This document shows positions 55,090 to 64,000 of a stretch of DNA of 64,000 bases, one piece after another. The position numbers were made by a program, and so were the translations under genes. Each line of letters begins with the position of its first letter. Position 1 is the first letter of the stretch. The DNA is from Sinorhizobium terangae. Its GTDB lineage: Bacteria > Pseudomonadota > Alphaproteobacteria > Rhizobiales > Rhizobiaceae. The stretch is from positions 18,484 through 82,483 of the forward strand of contig NZ_WITC01000018.1 of NCBI RefSeq assembly GCF_009601505.1, given 5' to 3'. The notes beneath the pieces are model-generated. The model worked only from the letters and a program-made list of their open reading frames with translations. It was not told the DNA's origin and did not search any database.

Positions 55090-57285
55090 ATGAAGACATT
55101 TTCAATCACCACAGCATTGGCGGCGGCGCTCGCCGCATCGACGGCAACAGCCGTGCACGCGGAACAGGTTTTCAACCGCGTCGCATCCTTTGCCGTCGCG
55201 GACAATCTGCCGGAAGGTGCGGATCGCAAAGCCCCGACCTCGGCCGAAATCATAACGGCAAGCGAAGACAGCAAGACGCTCATCTATTCCGACAGCCCCG
55301 GAAAGCGCATTGGCTTCATCGACATCACCGATGCCAGGGCACCGAAGTCGGGCGGCATCGTGTCTTTCGATGGCGAGCCGACTTCGGTTGCCGTCGCTGG
55401 CCCGAAGGCGCTGGTTGCCGTCAACACGCGCGAAAGCTTTACGAAGCCCTCCGGCCTCGTTGCTGTCGTCGATCTCGCGACGAAAAAGATCGATGCGACC
55501 TGCGACCTCGGCGGCCAGCCGGACTCGATTGCGATCAACAAGGACAAGACGCTCGCCGCGATCGCGATCGAAAACGAGCGCGACGAGGAGGTGAACGACG
55601 GGCAGATTCCGCAGATGCCGGCCGGCGATCTGGTGATCCTCTCGTTGAAGGATGGTGTCGCCGATTGCTCAAGCATCAAGCACGTGGCGCTGACCGGTCT
55701 CGCCGAGATAGCCGGCGAAGACCCCGAGCCGGAATTCGTCGCCTTCAACGGCAAGGACGAAATTGCGCTGACGCTGCAGGAAAACAACCACATCGTCATC
55801 ATCGACGGCAAAACCGCTGCCGTGAAGACACATTTCTCGGCCGGCACGGTCGATCTGAAGAACATCGACACGAAGCGCGACGGTGCCATCTCGTTCATCG
55901 GCGAGCAGACCGGCCGCAAGCGCGAGCCGGATGCGGTGAAATGGCTCGACGATAGCCGCCTGGTCGTTGCCAACGAGGGCGACTACGAGGGTGGGGCCCG
56001 CGGGTTCACGATCTTCGACACGACCGGCAAGGTTCTCTACGAGTCGGGCGCCAGATTCGAGCACGGGATCGCGGCAATCGGTCACTATCCCGAAAAACGT
56101 TCGTCGGCGAAGGGGGTCGAGCCGGAAGGCATGGAACAGGCGCAGTACGGCGAAGACAAGCTCTTCTTCCTGCTCTCCGAGCGGGCATCGATCGTCGGCG
56201 TCTACAAGGACACCGGCGCCGAGCCGGAACTGCTGCAACTCCTTCCGTCTGGAATTGGGCCCGAGGGCGCGGTTGCCATCCCGGGCCGCAACTTGTTTGC
56301 GACCGCGAACGAGACCGATCTTGTCGAGGACGGCGGCGCGCGGGCGCATGTCATGATCTATGAACGGAGCGATGGGAAGGCAGCCTATCCGCAGATACGC
56401 TCCGCGGACAAGGATGGCATGCCGATCGGCTTCGGCGCACTTTCGGGTCTGGCACCTGTCGCGGACAAGCCGGGCTTCCTGCAGGCGGTCAACGATTCCG
56501 TCTTCTCTTCGCAGCCGACGATTTTCACGATCGATGCGACGCAGCAGCCGGCGCTGATCACCGAGGCGCTGCCGATCACCCGTAACGGCGCTCCCGCGCA
56601 GAAGCTCGACATCGAAGGCGTCGCCAATGACGGCGAAGGTGGCTTCTGGCTCGCCTCCGAAGGCGATGCGGACAAGCTCTACAGCCACGCGCTCTTCCAC
56701 GTGAACAAGAAGGGCGAGATCAAGCAGGAGGTCGCGATTCCGGCGGAGCTGCGCGCAAACGAGACCCGCTATGGCTTCGAGGGCATTGCGACGATCGGCA
56801 AAGGGGACGACCAGGTCCTTTGGATGGCAGTCCAGCGTGAATGGAAGGATGACGAGAAGGGCTTCGTCAAACTCGTCTCCTACAAGCCGGCAAGCAAGGA
56901 GTGGGGCGCCGTGCGTTATCCGCTCGACAAGTCGGAAGAAGGCTGGGTCGGCCTTTCCGAACTCGCCGTTCATGGCGACTATGCCTATGTCATCGAGCGC
57001 GACAACCAGATCGGGCAAGCGGCCAAGCTGAAAAAGCTCTACCGCGTCGCGCTTGCCGACCTGAAGCCGGCTGCACTCGGAGGCGAGCTGCCGGTCGTCA
57101 AGAAGGAAGAGGTGCGGGATCTCATTCCGGACCTCAAGGCGCTGAACGGCTACGTCGTCGACAAGGTCGAGGGCTTCACAGTCGACGCCGCCGGAAACGG
57201 CTATGTCGTCACGGACAACGATGGCGTCGACGACTCCTCCGGCGAAACCCTGTTCTTCTCCATCGGCGCCATCGACGCGACGTAA
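55090..57285 (+). CDS. Periplasmic phytase-like esterase/phosphatase-family protein
   Basis: The 731-residue precursor has a Sec signal (residues 1-24, ending VHA). The N-terminal half is beta-propeller-like (GKRIGFIDITDARAPKSGG, AVAGPKALVAVNTRESFT). The C-terminal half matches the phytase-like esterase domain (KLDIEGVANDGEGGFWLASEG, RYGFEGIATIG, DKVEGFTVDAAGNGYVVTDNDG). It probably acts on phosphate esters or binds them in the periplasm, but the exact activity is unproven. ATG at 55090 follows GGAGGGAC. Confidence 0.8.
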   Translation: MKTFSITTALAAALAASTATAVHAEQVFNRVASFAVADNLPEGADRKAPTSAEIITASEDSKTLIYSDSPGKRIGFIDITDARAPKSGGIVSFDGEPTSVAVAGPKALVAVNTRESFTKPSGLVAVVDLATKKIDATCDLGGQPDSIAINKDKTLAAIAIENERDEEVNDGQIPQMPAGDLVILSLKDGVADCSSIKHVALTGLAEIAGEDPEPEFVAFNGKDEIALTLQENNHIVIIDGKTAAVKTHFSAGTVDLKNIDTKRDGAISFIGEQTGRKREPDAVKWLDDSRLVVANEGDYEGGARGFTIFDTTGKVLYESGARFEHGIAAIGHYPEKRSSAKGVEPEGMEQAQYGEDKLFFLLSERASIVGVYKDTGAEPELLQLLPSGIGPEGAVAIPGRNLFATANETDLVEDGGARAHVMIYERSDGKAAYPQIRSADKDGMPIGFGALSGLAPVADKPGFLQAVNDSVFSSQPTIFTIDATQQPALITEALPITRNGAPAQKLDIEGVANDGEGGFWLASEGDADKLYSHALFHVNKKGEIKQEVAIPAELRANETRYGFEGIATIGKGDDQVLWMAVQREWKDDEKGFVKLVSYKPASKEWGAVRYPLDKSEEGWVGLSELAVHGDYAYVIERDNQIGQAAKLKKLYRVALADLKPAALGGELPVVKKEEVRDLIPDLKALNGYVVDKVEGFTVDAAGNGYVVTDNDGVDDSSGETLFFSIGAIDAT

Positions 57286-57298
57286 GCGCAGACGCTTA

Positions 57299-57412
57299 CT
57301 GCATGTTTCCTTAAATCGCCGCCGATTTAAGGATAAAAACATGCAGCAAGTCAAAGTTCTAGAGCATCTTATCCGCTTTCGGTGCATCCACCCGAAAGCG
57401 GGATGCTCTAGA
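57299..57412. repeat. Palindromic intergenic mosaic element, copy B
   Basis: CTGCATG (57299-57305) with CATGCAG (57340-57346) encloses CCTTAAATCG/CGATTTAAGG. A second palindrome follows: TCTAGAGCAT (57358-57367) with ATGCTCTAGA (57403-57412) around CCGCTTTCGG/CCGAAAGCGG. The first module is shared with copies A and C; the second module differs. It occupies the gap after the phytase-like gene. Confidence 0.8.
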
Positions 57413-57419
57413 GAAACGG

Positions 57420-57450
57420 AAGGGGCCAGGACATGATGTCCCGGCCCCTT
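57420..57450. terminator. Inverted repeat between convergent genes
   Basis: AAGGGGCC-A-GGACAT (from 57420) pairs with ATGTCC-C-GGCCCCTT (to 57450) around one central base, with one mismatch. It lies between the phytase-like gene and the convergent MarR gene and may end transcription in both directions; the T-run is weak. Confidence 0.55.
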
Positions 57451-57475
57451 CTGATTCTACGGAGTCGTGTGCAGT

Positions 57476-57949
57476 CTAGCGCGCGACGGCGACCTCTGCC
57501 CCCTCGGCCTCTTCCTTGCGCCTGCGGATTTCGTCGGTCTTTTCCACCAGCTTGCTGACGATGTCGTAAAGCTGGTCGAGTTGCTCGTCGTCGAGCGCCG
57601 AGAAGATCTCCTCGATAAGCTGCTTGCGTGGATGTTCGGCTGCTTCGAGCACGACCCGGCCGGTTTCGGTGATCGAGACGATCTTTGCGCGGCGGTCCTC
57701 CGGATCAGGCTTCCTCATCACCAGGCGGTCGCGCTCCAGTCCGTCGATCGCCTCAGTGACGGTCCTTGGCGCGAAATTAAGCGCGCAGGCGATATCCGTG
57801 GATCGGCAAGGGCCGAGCTTGCTCAGAAAGAACAGGAACTTGCTTCGGGCAAGCGATACGCCTTCCTCCGTCATCGACTCGTTCACCAATCGATGAACGC
57901 GATGATAAAGTTCGAACAGCCTGTCGGAAACTTCGAATGTCTTCTTCAT
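57476..57949 (-). CDS. MarR-family transcriptional regulator
   Basis: The 157-residue protein is a winged-helix MarR regulator: the helix-turn-helix is RSTDIACALNFAPRTVTEAIDGLER (residues about 48-72 in two parts) and the wing reads DPEDRRAKIVSITETG. ATG at 57949 (MKKTFEVSDR) is preferred; the frame extends to 57997 over the palindromic sites that probably hold its own operator. It is divergent from the nuclease-ATPase pair. Confidence 0.88.
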   Translation of the reverse strand: MKKTFEVSDRLFELYHRVHRLVNESMTEEGVSLARSKFLFFLSKLGPCRSTDIACALNFAPRTVTEAIDGLERDRLVMRKPDPEDRRAKIVSITETGRVVLEAAEHPRKQLIEEIFSALDDEQLDQLYDIVSKLVEKTDEIRRRKEEAEGAEVAVAR

Positions 57950-57956
57950 GACCTTT

Positions 57957-58017
57957 ATAGTTACATCTTGAGGTGCCATGTCAAATGGCAGTAACACTAT
58001 TGATAGTTACAATTGAG
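57957..58017. promoter_or_regulatory. Palindromes and direct repeats upstream of the MarR gene
   Basis: TGCCAT-N5-ATGGCA (57974-57990) is a perfect inverted repeat. GTAACACTATTGATAGTTAC (57991-58010) contains ACTAT-TG-ATAGT. ATAGTTACA appears twice (57957 and 58003), 46 bases apart. This cluster in the divergent gap is a strong candidate for the MarR operator; 58018-58176 has no gene. Confidence 0.5.
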
Positions 58018-58176
58018 ACATTTGTCGACAAAAACCTCCTAATTCTTAAGGCGTCCTTGTTCAGCAGAAAGAAACGGCCCCGTTTTCGAGGGGTGTTTGT
58101 GCGGTCAGCGTGATCACCTGTGGTCGACCGGCCGGGCGCCATTGACGGGCGAGGCAGCGTCGGGCCATGGTCGGCC

Positions 58177-59454
58177 ATGCCCTTCCGCTTCGTCCACACC
58201 GCAGACCTCCACCTCGATTCGCCCTTGCGCAGCCTGGCTCTCAGAAATGGGGAGCTCGCCGATCTCGTGCGCGGAGCCACCCGTAGCGCACTGACAAGCA
58301 TCGTCGATCTATGTATCGCCGAAAGCGTCGACGCTCTGTTGGTCGCGGGCGACCTCTATGACGGTAGCCAGACCTCCATGAACACCGCGCTGTTCCTCGC
58401 CGGTGAACTGCGTCGCCTGGACGAGGCCGGCATCCGGACGTTCGTTATTCGCGGCAACCATGACGCCCAGTCCCAGGTAACGCGCGAGCTGACGTTGCCG
58501 CCGTCGGTTCACGTCTTCCAGGGGCGAAGCAAGCCGATCATTGCCAAGACACTGGCAAGCGGCAGAACAGTCCATGTTCACGGGGTGAGCTTCGCCAATC
58601 CGCATGCACCGGAAAGCCTGCTGCCGTCGTTTCATCCGCCGGTCGCCGACGCGATCAACATCGGCATGCTGCACACGAGCCTCTCCGGCTCGCCGGGACA
58701 TGATCGCTACGCGCCCTGCAGCGTCGCCGACCTGCAACGGCACGGTTTCGACTATTGGGCGCTCGGCCATGTCCACCAGCGCCAGGTGCACAGCGAACTG
58801 CCTTTCATTGTCATGCCGGGCATGCCGCAGGGCCGCGACATCAACGAGGCGGGTGCCAAAGGCGTGACCGTCGTCACGATCGACGATGACGGCTGTGTGG
58901 AAATAGAGGAGCGGCCGATCGGTCTGGCCGTGTTCGAACGGCTGTCCGTGGATGTAACGGGCGCGGCGGAGTGGCGCGACGTGCTGGATTTGGGGGCGCG
59001 TGCACTGACCCGCCTTCGACACGAGATATCGGCGGAGAACCTCATCTTGCGTCTATCGCTGACGGGCACCACCCCGCTTGCCTGGCGCCTGAGAAGGGAT
59101 GCGGATCTCTTGCAAACCGAGCTCACGAACATTTCTGCCGGGTTGAGGGGATGCTGGGTTGAAAAAATCGACCTTCTCTGCCGGGAGCCGCGAGCGCAGG
59201 ACGATCGGCCGTCCCGGGAGCCGGTGGAGGAACTTGCCTTCCTCGTCGAACATGAAGTCCTGCCGGCCTTCGGTTTTCGTGAACAACTAAAGGCTGTCGC
59301 TGAAGAACTCCTGCAGCATCTCCCGCCTGAGTTGCGGCAGACGGTGGCGTCCGATGAAGATTCGCTTGAAGAGCTGGTGATGAATGCCAGCCTCATGGGG
59401 AGTGCGGATGTGCTGGCGCATCTCCACGGCGCCGCCGCCAAGGGTGGCGGCTGA
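58177..59454 (+). CDS. Mre11/SbcD-like exonuclease (YhaO type)
   Basis: The 425-residue protein has the metallophosphoesterase motifs of DNA-repair nucleases: HTADLHLDSP (residues 7-16), AGDLYDG near 58, IRGNHDAQ near 97 and YWALGHVHQRQ near 200. It is the nuclease half of a pair with the SMC-like ATPase gene whose ATG overlaps its stop. The ATG at 58177 is preferred since the motif lies at its expected position; the frame to 58120 has no similarity. Confidence 0.88.
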   Translation: MPFRFVHTADLHLDSPLRSLALRNGELADLVRGATRSALTSIVDLCIAESVDALLVAGDLYDGSQTSMNTALFLAGELRRLDEAGIRTFVIRGNHDAQSQVTRELTLPPSVHVFQGRSKPIIAKTLASGRTVHVHGVSFANPHAPESLLPSFHPPVADAINIGMLHTSLSGSPGHDRYAPCSVADLQRHGFDYWALGHVHQRQVHSELPFIVMPGMPQGRDINEAGAKGVTVVTIDDDGCVEIEERPIGLAVFERLSVDVTGAAEWRDVLDLGARALTRLRHEISAENLILRLSLTGTTPLAWRLRRDADLLQTELTNISAGLRGCWVEKIDLLCREPRAQDDRPSREPVEELAFLVEHEVLPAFGFREQLKAVAEELLQHLPPELRQTVASDEDSLEELVMNASLMGSADVLAHLHGAAAKGGG

Positions 59455-62400
59455 TGCGGCTTCAGCAACTCGATCTTGTACGCTACGGAAAATTCACCGC
59501 GCGCAGCCTCGATTTCGGCGATGCCAAACCCGGGCAACCGGACTTTCATCTGGTTTACGGTCCGAACGAGGCCGGCAAGTCGACCCTGTTTTCCGGTTTC
59601 CTCGATCTGCTTTTCGGGATCGAGCGACTCAGCCCCTATGGTTTTCTGCACCCCTATCAGACAATGCGCGTCGGTGGCGTCGTGGAAACCGGCGGCCGGC
59701 GGCATCACGCCTATCGCATCAAGCGCAACGCAAACAGCCTGGTCGGCCCTGACGAGCAGCCGGTGCCGGACAATCTCTTTTCGGCCGCCCTCGGGTCTAT
59801 CGATCGCGCAACCTACCGCATGATGTTTTCGCTGGACGATGACAGCATCGAAGAGGGCGGCGAAAGCATCCTCAAGAGCGAGGGCGAGCTTGGTTCGCTG
59901 CTGTTTTCCGCGAGTTCCGGCCTGCCGGACAGCAGTGCCGTATTGGCGACGTTGCGGGCCGAGGCAGATGCCTTCTACAAGCCGCAAGGGCGCAAGCACG
60001 AACTTGCCGAACTGAGGGCGGCACTGGACGCGCTGAAGGCAGAGCGTAGCGCGATCGATATCAACGCTCGCGAATACGCGTCGCTTCGCAAGGCGCTGGC
60101 AGGTGCCCGTGAGCGCCATGACAGCGCGTCGGCGCACCGCGCGGAACTCCGCGTTGGGCGGGACCGGACACGCGCGCAGCTCGACTGCATGCCGCTTCTC
60201 GGTCGGCTTCGCGGCGTGCGGGAAGAGCTCGCCCGCCAGGAAGCGCTACCGCTGCCCCCTTCGGAGTGGTGGAGCGACCTGCCGGCGCTCCGCAAAACGG
60301 AAACGGAAATCGCCGCCCGGTTTTCGCAACTGAACGAGGAATTGCGCCGCCGACGCGAGGAACTGGGGGGCCTGCCTCTGGACGAGCTGGCGCTGACGTT
60401 TGCTGAGCGGTTTGACATGCTCCGTGAAACCGCGCTCGACGCCCGCTATCTCACGGCAGCGCGCGACATGCCGTCACGCATCGAGGAGCTTGCCGTTACG
60501 TCAGCCGGCATCGAAGCTTGTCTCATCCGCCTCGGCCAAAAGGACCATCCCGATCCTGCTGCTCTTCTCCTGCCCGCGGCAGCCGGCGCGCGGCTGCAGG
60601 ATCTCGTCCGGCGTCACGCGACGCTCGCCGAGCGGCTTTCATCTGCGCGCGAGGAGGTCGGGAAAGCGAAGCGGCAGTGGCAGGAGGCCGAGCGGGACCT
60701 TGGCCGACACGATGGAAGCGCGAGAGACCTCTGCCATCTCGCGGAACGCCTGCGGCTGGCGCGGCAGAACGATTGCCTGCTTCGACAAGAAGCGGCAGGC
60801 CGGGAGATCGATCGGCTGGAGGCGGAGCTTTCCGACAAGCTCTGCGGGTTACGGCCGTTCGAGGGAAGCGCGGACGAGCTTGCGGCGGTCTGTGTCCCGG
60901 CGCCTGGTATGGTCGAGGCTTGGCGGGCGGAAGCGGCATCGCTTGGGGAGCGGCGGTTGCGTCTTGATGCCAGGATCGCGGACGAAAGCGAACGCCAGGC
61001 CGGTGACGAAGCGCGTCTTGCGGCGCTCAACTCTTTCGGCGGCACCCTAGACGAAGCGGCCGCGAGCGAACTGCGGCTGCGGCGCGATCTTGCCTGGCAG
61101 GAGCATAGGCTGCGGCTGGATCGCGGGACTGCGAGCGCCTTCGAGACGCTGCTGAAAGAGGACGACCAAGCAATCGCGTTGCGGTTGGGGCAGGCGGAAA
61201 GGGTAGCAGAGCTGCGCGGCCTGAGATGCACGATAACGGAACGGCGCGCCCGCCTGTGCGAGCTTGAAGCGCAACGACGAGTGGCCGTCAGCGAACGTGC
61301 GGAATTGGACGCGGCGGTTGCCCGGGCCGCGAGCGCCTGCGGTTTACCCAACGGCATGCTGTTACCGCAGCTGGAGGCCTGGTTGGCGACACGTGCCGCT
61401 GCGCTCGAAACACGGGCGGCTTTGCGCGCGACCCGTCTGCAACACGAGCGGGCGGCCAGCGAGGAAGCGACAATCGTTCGTGCACTGCAGGACGAGCTTG
61501 CACGGATTGGCGTGACAGGGAATTTGCCGGAGCGTCTCGACGGCATGCTCGCCGTTACGGAGCGCGTCGTTTCCGAGGCGCAAGCGGCTGCCGCCGCCCA
61601 TCGGACTGCTGTCGAACAGCATCGGCGGGCCTCGGAAGCGCTGGAAAACCGCGAGACCACGCTCGAGAACGCAGAGGCAGAAATGGCCGCGTGGCAACGT
61701 GAATGGCACGAGGCGCTAGCAGGGACATGGCTTGCCGGGACTTGGCTCGCCGGGCAAGTCGAGCAGCCTAATCCGCAAGAGATCGGGCCAATGCTTGCGG
61801 TCCTGCAGGACTTTGACAAGCTGATGCAGCGCAAAGCCGATCTCGATCATCGAATCTCCGGCATGCGCAAGGATCAGGTCGCGTTCCGCGAGGCGGTTTC
61901 AAATTTGGCCGAAGCGTTCGGGTTGCTGGAGCCGGGCGATGATCCCTTGGTGATCTTTGCCGCCATGCGCAACCGGATTGCTATCGCTGATCAGCAGCAA
62001 GAGCGCCGCAAGGCGGCCCTTGCCAGCATCGAACGGATGGAAGAGGACCTGCAAAGGCTGCACGCCGAAGAGCAGCTTCATATGTGCGCAAAACAGGCCA
62101 TGCTCGACTTCTTTGGCTGCGCCACGCTTGATGAAGCCGGCGCTTGCCTCGACGCGGTGCGCGAGCAGCAGAGGTTGCGGCAAAGGCTCGCCGAACTCGA
62201 CGACGATCTTGTCACGCGGCTCGGCGTGGCCACATGCGCTGAGGCCGAGGCGATGCTGGCAGCGGTCGACGAGACGGCACTGCGGCACGAACTCGCGAGG
62301 TTGGAAGAAGCAATTGAGGCCGCTGATCGTGATGTCAGCGAATTGCATGCGGAGGTGCGGACCCGGGAAAAGGCGCTTGCGGACGTCGAAGGCGGAGACA

Positions 62401-62933
62401 GGGCCGCCGATTTGGAGCAGCGGCGCCGAACGCTGCTTCTCGACATCGAGAACAAGGCGATCGGCTATTTGCGATTGAGGGCAGGGGTGATCGCGGCGGA
62501 GCAGGCGCTACGGCTGTTTCGAGAGCGCCACCGCAGCGCCATGATGCAACGAGCCTCGCGGATGTTCATGCAGATCAGCGGCGGCGAATATTCCGGCCTC
62601 TCCACCCATGCGGACAAGGGGCAGGAATTCCTGATCGCCAATGTCGCTTCGGGCGGGTCGAAGCTCGCCGGCGATCTTTCGAAGGGCACGCGGTTCCAAC
62701 TCTATCTCGCACTTCGAATCGCCGGCTATCACGAGGTCGCCGCCGCCCGGGAAGCGCTGCCGTTTATCGCCGACGACATCATGGAAACTTTCGACGACGA
62801 TCGCGCCGGTCGTGCCTTCGGATTGATGGCGGACATGGCACGCGTCGGACAGGTGATCTATCTTACCCATCACGAACACCTTTGCGACGTCGCGCGGTAC
62901 GCTTGTCCGTCAGTAACCATTCACAGGCTGTAA
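59454..62933 (+). CDS. SMC/Rad50-like coiled-coil AAA ATPase (YhaN type)
   Basis: The 1159-residue protein has an N-terminal Walker A (GPNEAGKST, residues 36-44), about 900 residues of mostly helical, coiled-coil-like sequence rich in Ala, Glu, Arg and Leu, and a C-terminal half-ATPase with SGGEYSGLS and [16 protein letters not shown] signature-like segments and Walker [15 protein letters not shown] near 1102. It pairs with the nuclease upstream (1-base overlap). [11 protein letters not shown] at about 757-767 is a short tandem duplication. Confidence 0.9.
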   Translation: MRLQQLDLVRYGKFTARSLDFGDAKPGQPDFHLVYGPNEAGKSTLFSGFLDLLFGIERLSPYGFLHPYQTMRVGGVVETGGRRHHAYRIKRNANSLVGPDEQPVPDNLFSAALGSIDRATYRMMFSLDDDSIEEGGESILKSEGELGSLLFSASSGLPDSSAVLATLRAEADAFYKPQGRKHELAELRAALDALKAERSAIDINAREYASLRKALAGARERHDSASAHRAELRVGRDRTRAQLDCMPLLGRLRGVREELARQEALPLPPSEWWSDLPALRKTETEIAARFSQLNEELRRRREELGGLPLDELALTFAERFDMLRETALDARYLTAARDMPSRIEELAVTSAGIEACLIRLGQKDHPDPAALLLPAAAGARLQDLVRRHATLAERLSSAREEVGKAKRQWQEAERDLGRHDGSARDLCHLAERLRLARQNDCLLRQEAAGREIDRLEAELSDKLCGLRPFEGSADELAAVCVPAPGMVEAWRAEAASLGERRLRLDARIADESERQAGDEARLAALNSFGGTLDEAAASELRLRRDLAWQEHRLRLDRGTASAFETLLKEDDQAIALRLGQAERVAELRGLRCTITERRARLCELEAQRRVAVSERAELDAAVARAASACGLPNGMLLPQLEAWLATRAAALETRAALRATRLQHERAASEEATIVRALQDELARIGVTGNLPERLDGMLAVTERVVSEAQAAAAAHRTAVEQHRRASEALENRETTLENAEAEMAAWQREWHEALAGTWLAGTWLAGQVEQPNPQEIGPMLAVLQDFDKLMQRKADLDHRISGMRKDQVAFREAVSNLAEAFGLLEPGDDPLVIFAAMRNRIAIADQQQERRKAALASIERMEEDLQRLHAEEQLHMCAKQAMLDFFGCATLDEAGACLDAVREQQRLRQRLAELDDDLVTRLGVATCAEAEAMLAAVDETALRHELARLEEAIEAADRDVSELHAEVRTREKALADVEGGDRAADLEQRRRTLLLDIENKAIGYLRLRAGVIAAEQALRLFRERHRSAMMQRASRMFMQISGGEYSGLSTHADKGQEFLIANVASGGSKLAGDLSKGTRFQLYLALRIAGYHEVAAAREALPFIADDIMETFDDDRAGRAFGLMADMARVGQVIYLTHHEHLCDVARYACPSVTIHRL

Positions 62934-62991
62934 CGAAGCGCGGGCTACACGCTGGCTTCGTACTTTGGATCTGCAAACGGAGGACCTACGA

Positions 62992-63390
62992 ATGGAAATC
63001 ATCGAATGTGGATCGCGGCCCTCGGCGCGGGGCGCGACAGAGTATTTCACCGGATCGGTGCGGCAGGACCCGGTGCTCGAGGCACCCCAGCCGGCGCGCG
63101 TTCGCGTCGTTACGGTGACGTTCGAGCCTGGCGCACGGACGGCGTGGCACACGCATCCGCTTGGCCAGACCCTGATCGTGACGGCGGGTCGTGGGCTGGC
63201 ACAAAGCTGGGGCGGGGAGCGGCGCGAAATTCGCGCGGGCGACGTCGTGTGGTTTCCGCCGGGCGAAAAACACTGGCACGGCGCCGGGCCGGATACGGCG
63301 ATGACACATATCGCCATCCAGGAAGCGCTCGACGGCAAGGTGGTGGATTGGCTCGAACACGTGACGGTCGAGCAGTACAGCGGAGCGTGA
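62992..63390 (+). CDS. Cupin-domain protein (quercetinase/pirin-like fold)
   Basis: The 132-residue protein has cupin motif 1 ([22 protein letters not shown]) with two His and Gln instead of the usual Glu, and motif 2 ([17 protein letters not shown]). It resembles small carboxymuconolactone-associated or RmlC-like cupins. ATG at 62992 follows CGGAGGAC. It lies 58 bases after the ATPase gene, possibly in the same message but functionally unrelated. Confidence 0.85.
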   Translation: MEIIECGSRPSARGATEYFTGSVRQDPVLEAPQPARVRVVTVTFEPGARTAWHTHPLGQTLIVTAGRGLAQSWGGERREIRAGDVVWFPPGEKHWHGAGPDTAMTHIAIQEALDGKVVDWLEHVTVEQYSGA

Positions 63391-63447
63391 CGGGGCGACG
63401 CGGTTTTAGGGGTGTATGCCGCTGTGTCGCTTCGTTTTCGGATAGAA

Positions 63448-63523
63448 TGGTGGGCGATGAGAGACTCGAACTCCCGACATCCTCGGTGTAAACGAGGCGC
63501 TCTACCAACTGAGCTAATCGCCC
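63448..63523 (-). tRNA. tRNA-Val (anticodon UAC)
   Basis: On the minus strand a 76-base cloverleaf starts GGGCGATTAGCTCAG, has anticodon stem CCTCG/CGAGG around TTTACAC (anticodon TAC), T-arm GGAGTTCGAGTCTC and ends with acceptor CATCGCCC-ACCA. The interval 63524-63823 on the other side shows no convincing gene. Confidence 0.97.
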
Positions 63524-63823
63524 TCTCGCGTTTCGAACAAGTGTGTCCGCCGCGTCGGTGGGCGTGATCTATGCGCAACCGGGAAAAACCGCAAGAGCAT
63601 TTGCAAGGTTTTTTCGATTTTTTTTGTGAACGCGAGTTTCGCACCGAAGTGTATTGCCATCGCTTGTGGACAACTTCGCGCGGTTGGGAGGTTGTCGTGT
63701 TGGGAACGCATGGATGTCGGGTGGCGGGCTGCCCAATGGTGTCTCGGTTGGTGCCTGATTCCGTGTCGCCAAGCGGGCTGTGGATCAAAATCCGTTCCGT
63801 CACGGATTTGTCTTCAAACACGC

Positions 63824-63852
63824 TTGACACCCAAATGCGAACCGCTTAGTTA
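63824..63852 (+). promoter_or_regulatory. Promoter of tRNA-Asp
   Basis: TTGACA (63824-63829) followed by a 17-base spacer and TAGTTA (63847-63852), about 70 bases before the tRNA. The -35 is perfect; the -10 is a moderate match, as in other rhizobial tRNA promoters. Confidence 0.6.
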
Positions 63853-63923
63853 GCCGCTCATCGAACGGCAGGGCCGCTTTGATGCGGGGCGAACGAAAGT
63901 CGCTCCGGCCTAGTCAAGATGAT

Positions 63924-64000
63924 GCGGGTGTAGCTCAGTCGGTTAGAGTGCCGGCCTGTCACGCCGGAGGTCGCGGGTTCGAGCCCCGTCACTCGCGCCA
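63924..64000 (+). tRNA. tRNA-Asp (anticodon GUC)
   Basis: A 77-base cloverleaf starting GCGGGTGTAGCTCAGTCGG, anticodon stem CCGGC/GCCGG around CTGTCAC (anticodon GTC), T-arm GGGTTCGAGCCCC and encoded CCA at the last base of the window. It is complete, ending exactly at the window edge. Confidence 0.96.

Noticed and set aside
63571..63849. 92-codon plus-strand frame between the two tRNA genes
   Set aside because: It ends inside the tRNA-Asp promoter and has atypical composition with no similarity.

Overview
The window is GC-rich chromosomal DNA of a Rhizobiaceae alphaproteobacterium, most likely Sinorhizobium/Ensifer. This rests on recognised protein families and gene order: ldtR-ldtP, glyA-nrdR-ribD-ribE-ribH-nusB, plsX-fabH-ihfA-merR, clpP-clpX-lon-hupB, a Mg-type HemB, a K+-independent proton pyrophosphatase, and palindromic intergenic mosaic repeats like those known from Sinorhizobium. 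No species-level search could be run. Most of the window is housekeeping core; the accessory-looking part is about 20.2-32 kb.

Layout. 0-4.6 kb: RDD protein and hemB (minus), a small membrane protein, then the MarR-type regulator ldtR with its L,D-transpeptidase partner ldtP. 4.8-12.6 kb: one-carbon, nucleotide and riboflavin block (glyA, nrdR, ribD, ribE, ribH, nusB, an MFS transporter), interrupted by a minus-strand group of secreted, GNAT and cupin proteins. 12.8-20.2 kb: hppA, bamE, a cytochrome bc1 assembly chaperone, DUF177, plsX, fabH, ihfA and a MerR regulator, i.e. envelope lipid and outer-membrane functions. 20.2-21.9 kb: small ORFans around tRNA-Pro(GGG).

21.9-31.4 kb is a Wzx/Wzy-type polysaccharide locus. 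A minus-strand operon encodes an export lipoprotein, a glycosyltransferase, a polyprenyl-phosphate sugar transferase, an O-antigen-ligase-like polymerase and a second glycosyltransferase. It is divergent from a Wzc/ExoP-like co-polymerase whose ATP-binding P-loop is degenerate; a CelD/BcsL-type acyltransferase follows. The locus resembles rhizobial surface or polar-adhesin loci. No flippase is seen in the window. Just beyond is a decayed xenobiotic (Vat-type) acetyltransferase.

32-46.3 kb: metallophosphoesterase, DUF2842, ctaA, argC, speB, phhA with a divergent Lrp regulator, the rplM-rpsI operon with a clear sigma70 promoter and a leader palindrome, thioesterase, enoyl-CoA hydratase, EamA transporter, CoA-binding protein, O-acetylhomoserine sulfhydrylase, cupin, a beta-helix lipoprotein and a cytochrome P450. 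46.5-49 kb: an EEP phosphodiesterase paired with a ClsC-like phospholipase D, reminiscent of E. coli ybhP-clsB. 49.3-54.8 kb: clpP, clpX, lon, hupB (protein quality control and nucleoid). 55-64 kb: a phytase-like periplasmic protein, a MarR regulator with palindromic upstream sites, an Mre11/Rad50-like nuclease-ATPase pair (YhaO/YhaN type), a cupin, tRNA-Val(UAC) and, at the very end, tRNA-Asp(GUC).

No CRISPR array, complete insertion sequence, prophage or rRNA was found. The best candidates for unusual biology are the co-polymerase with a broken Walker A motif and its CtrA-box-like divergent promoter, the YhaO/YhaN pair with its nearby regulator, and the mosaic repeats.
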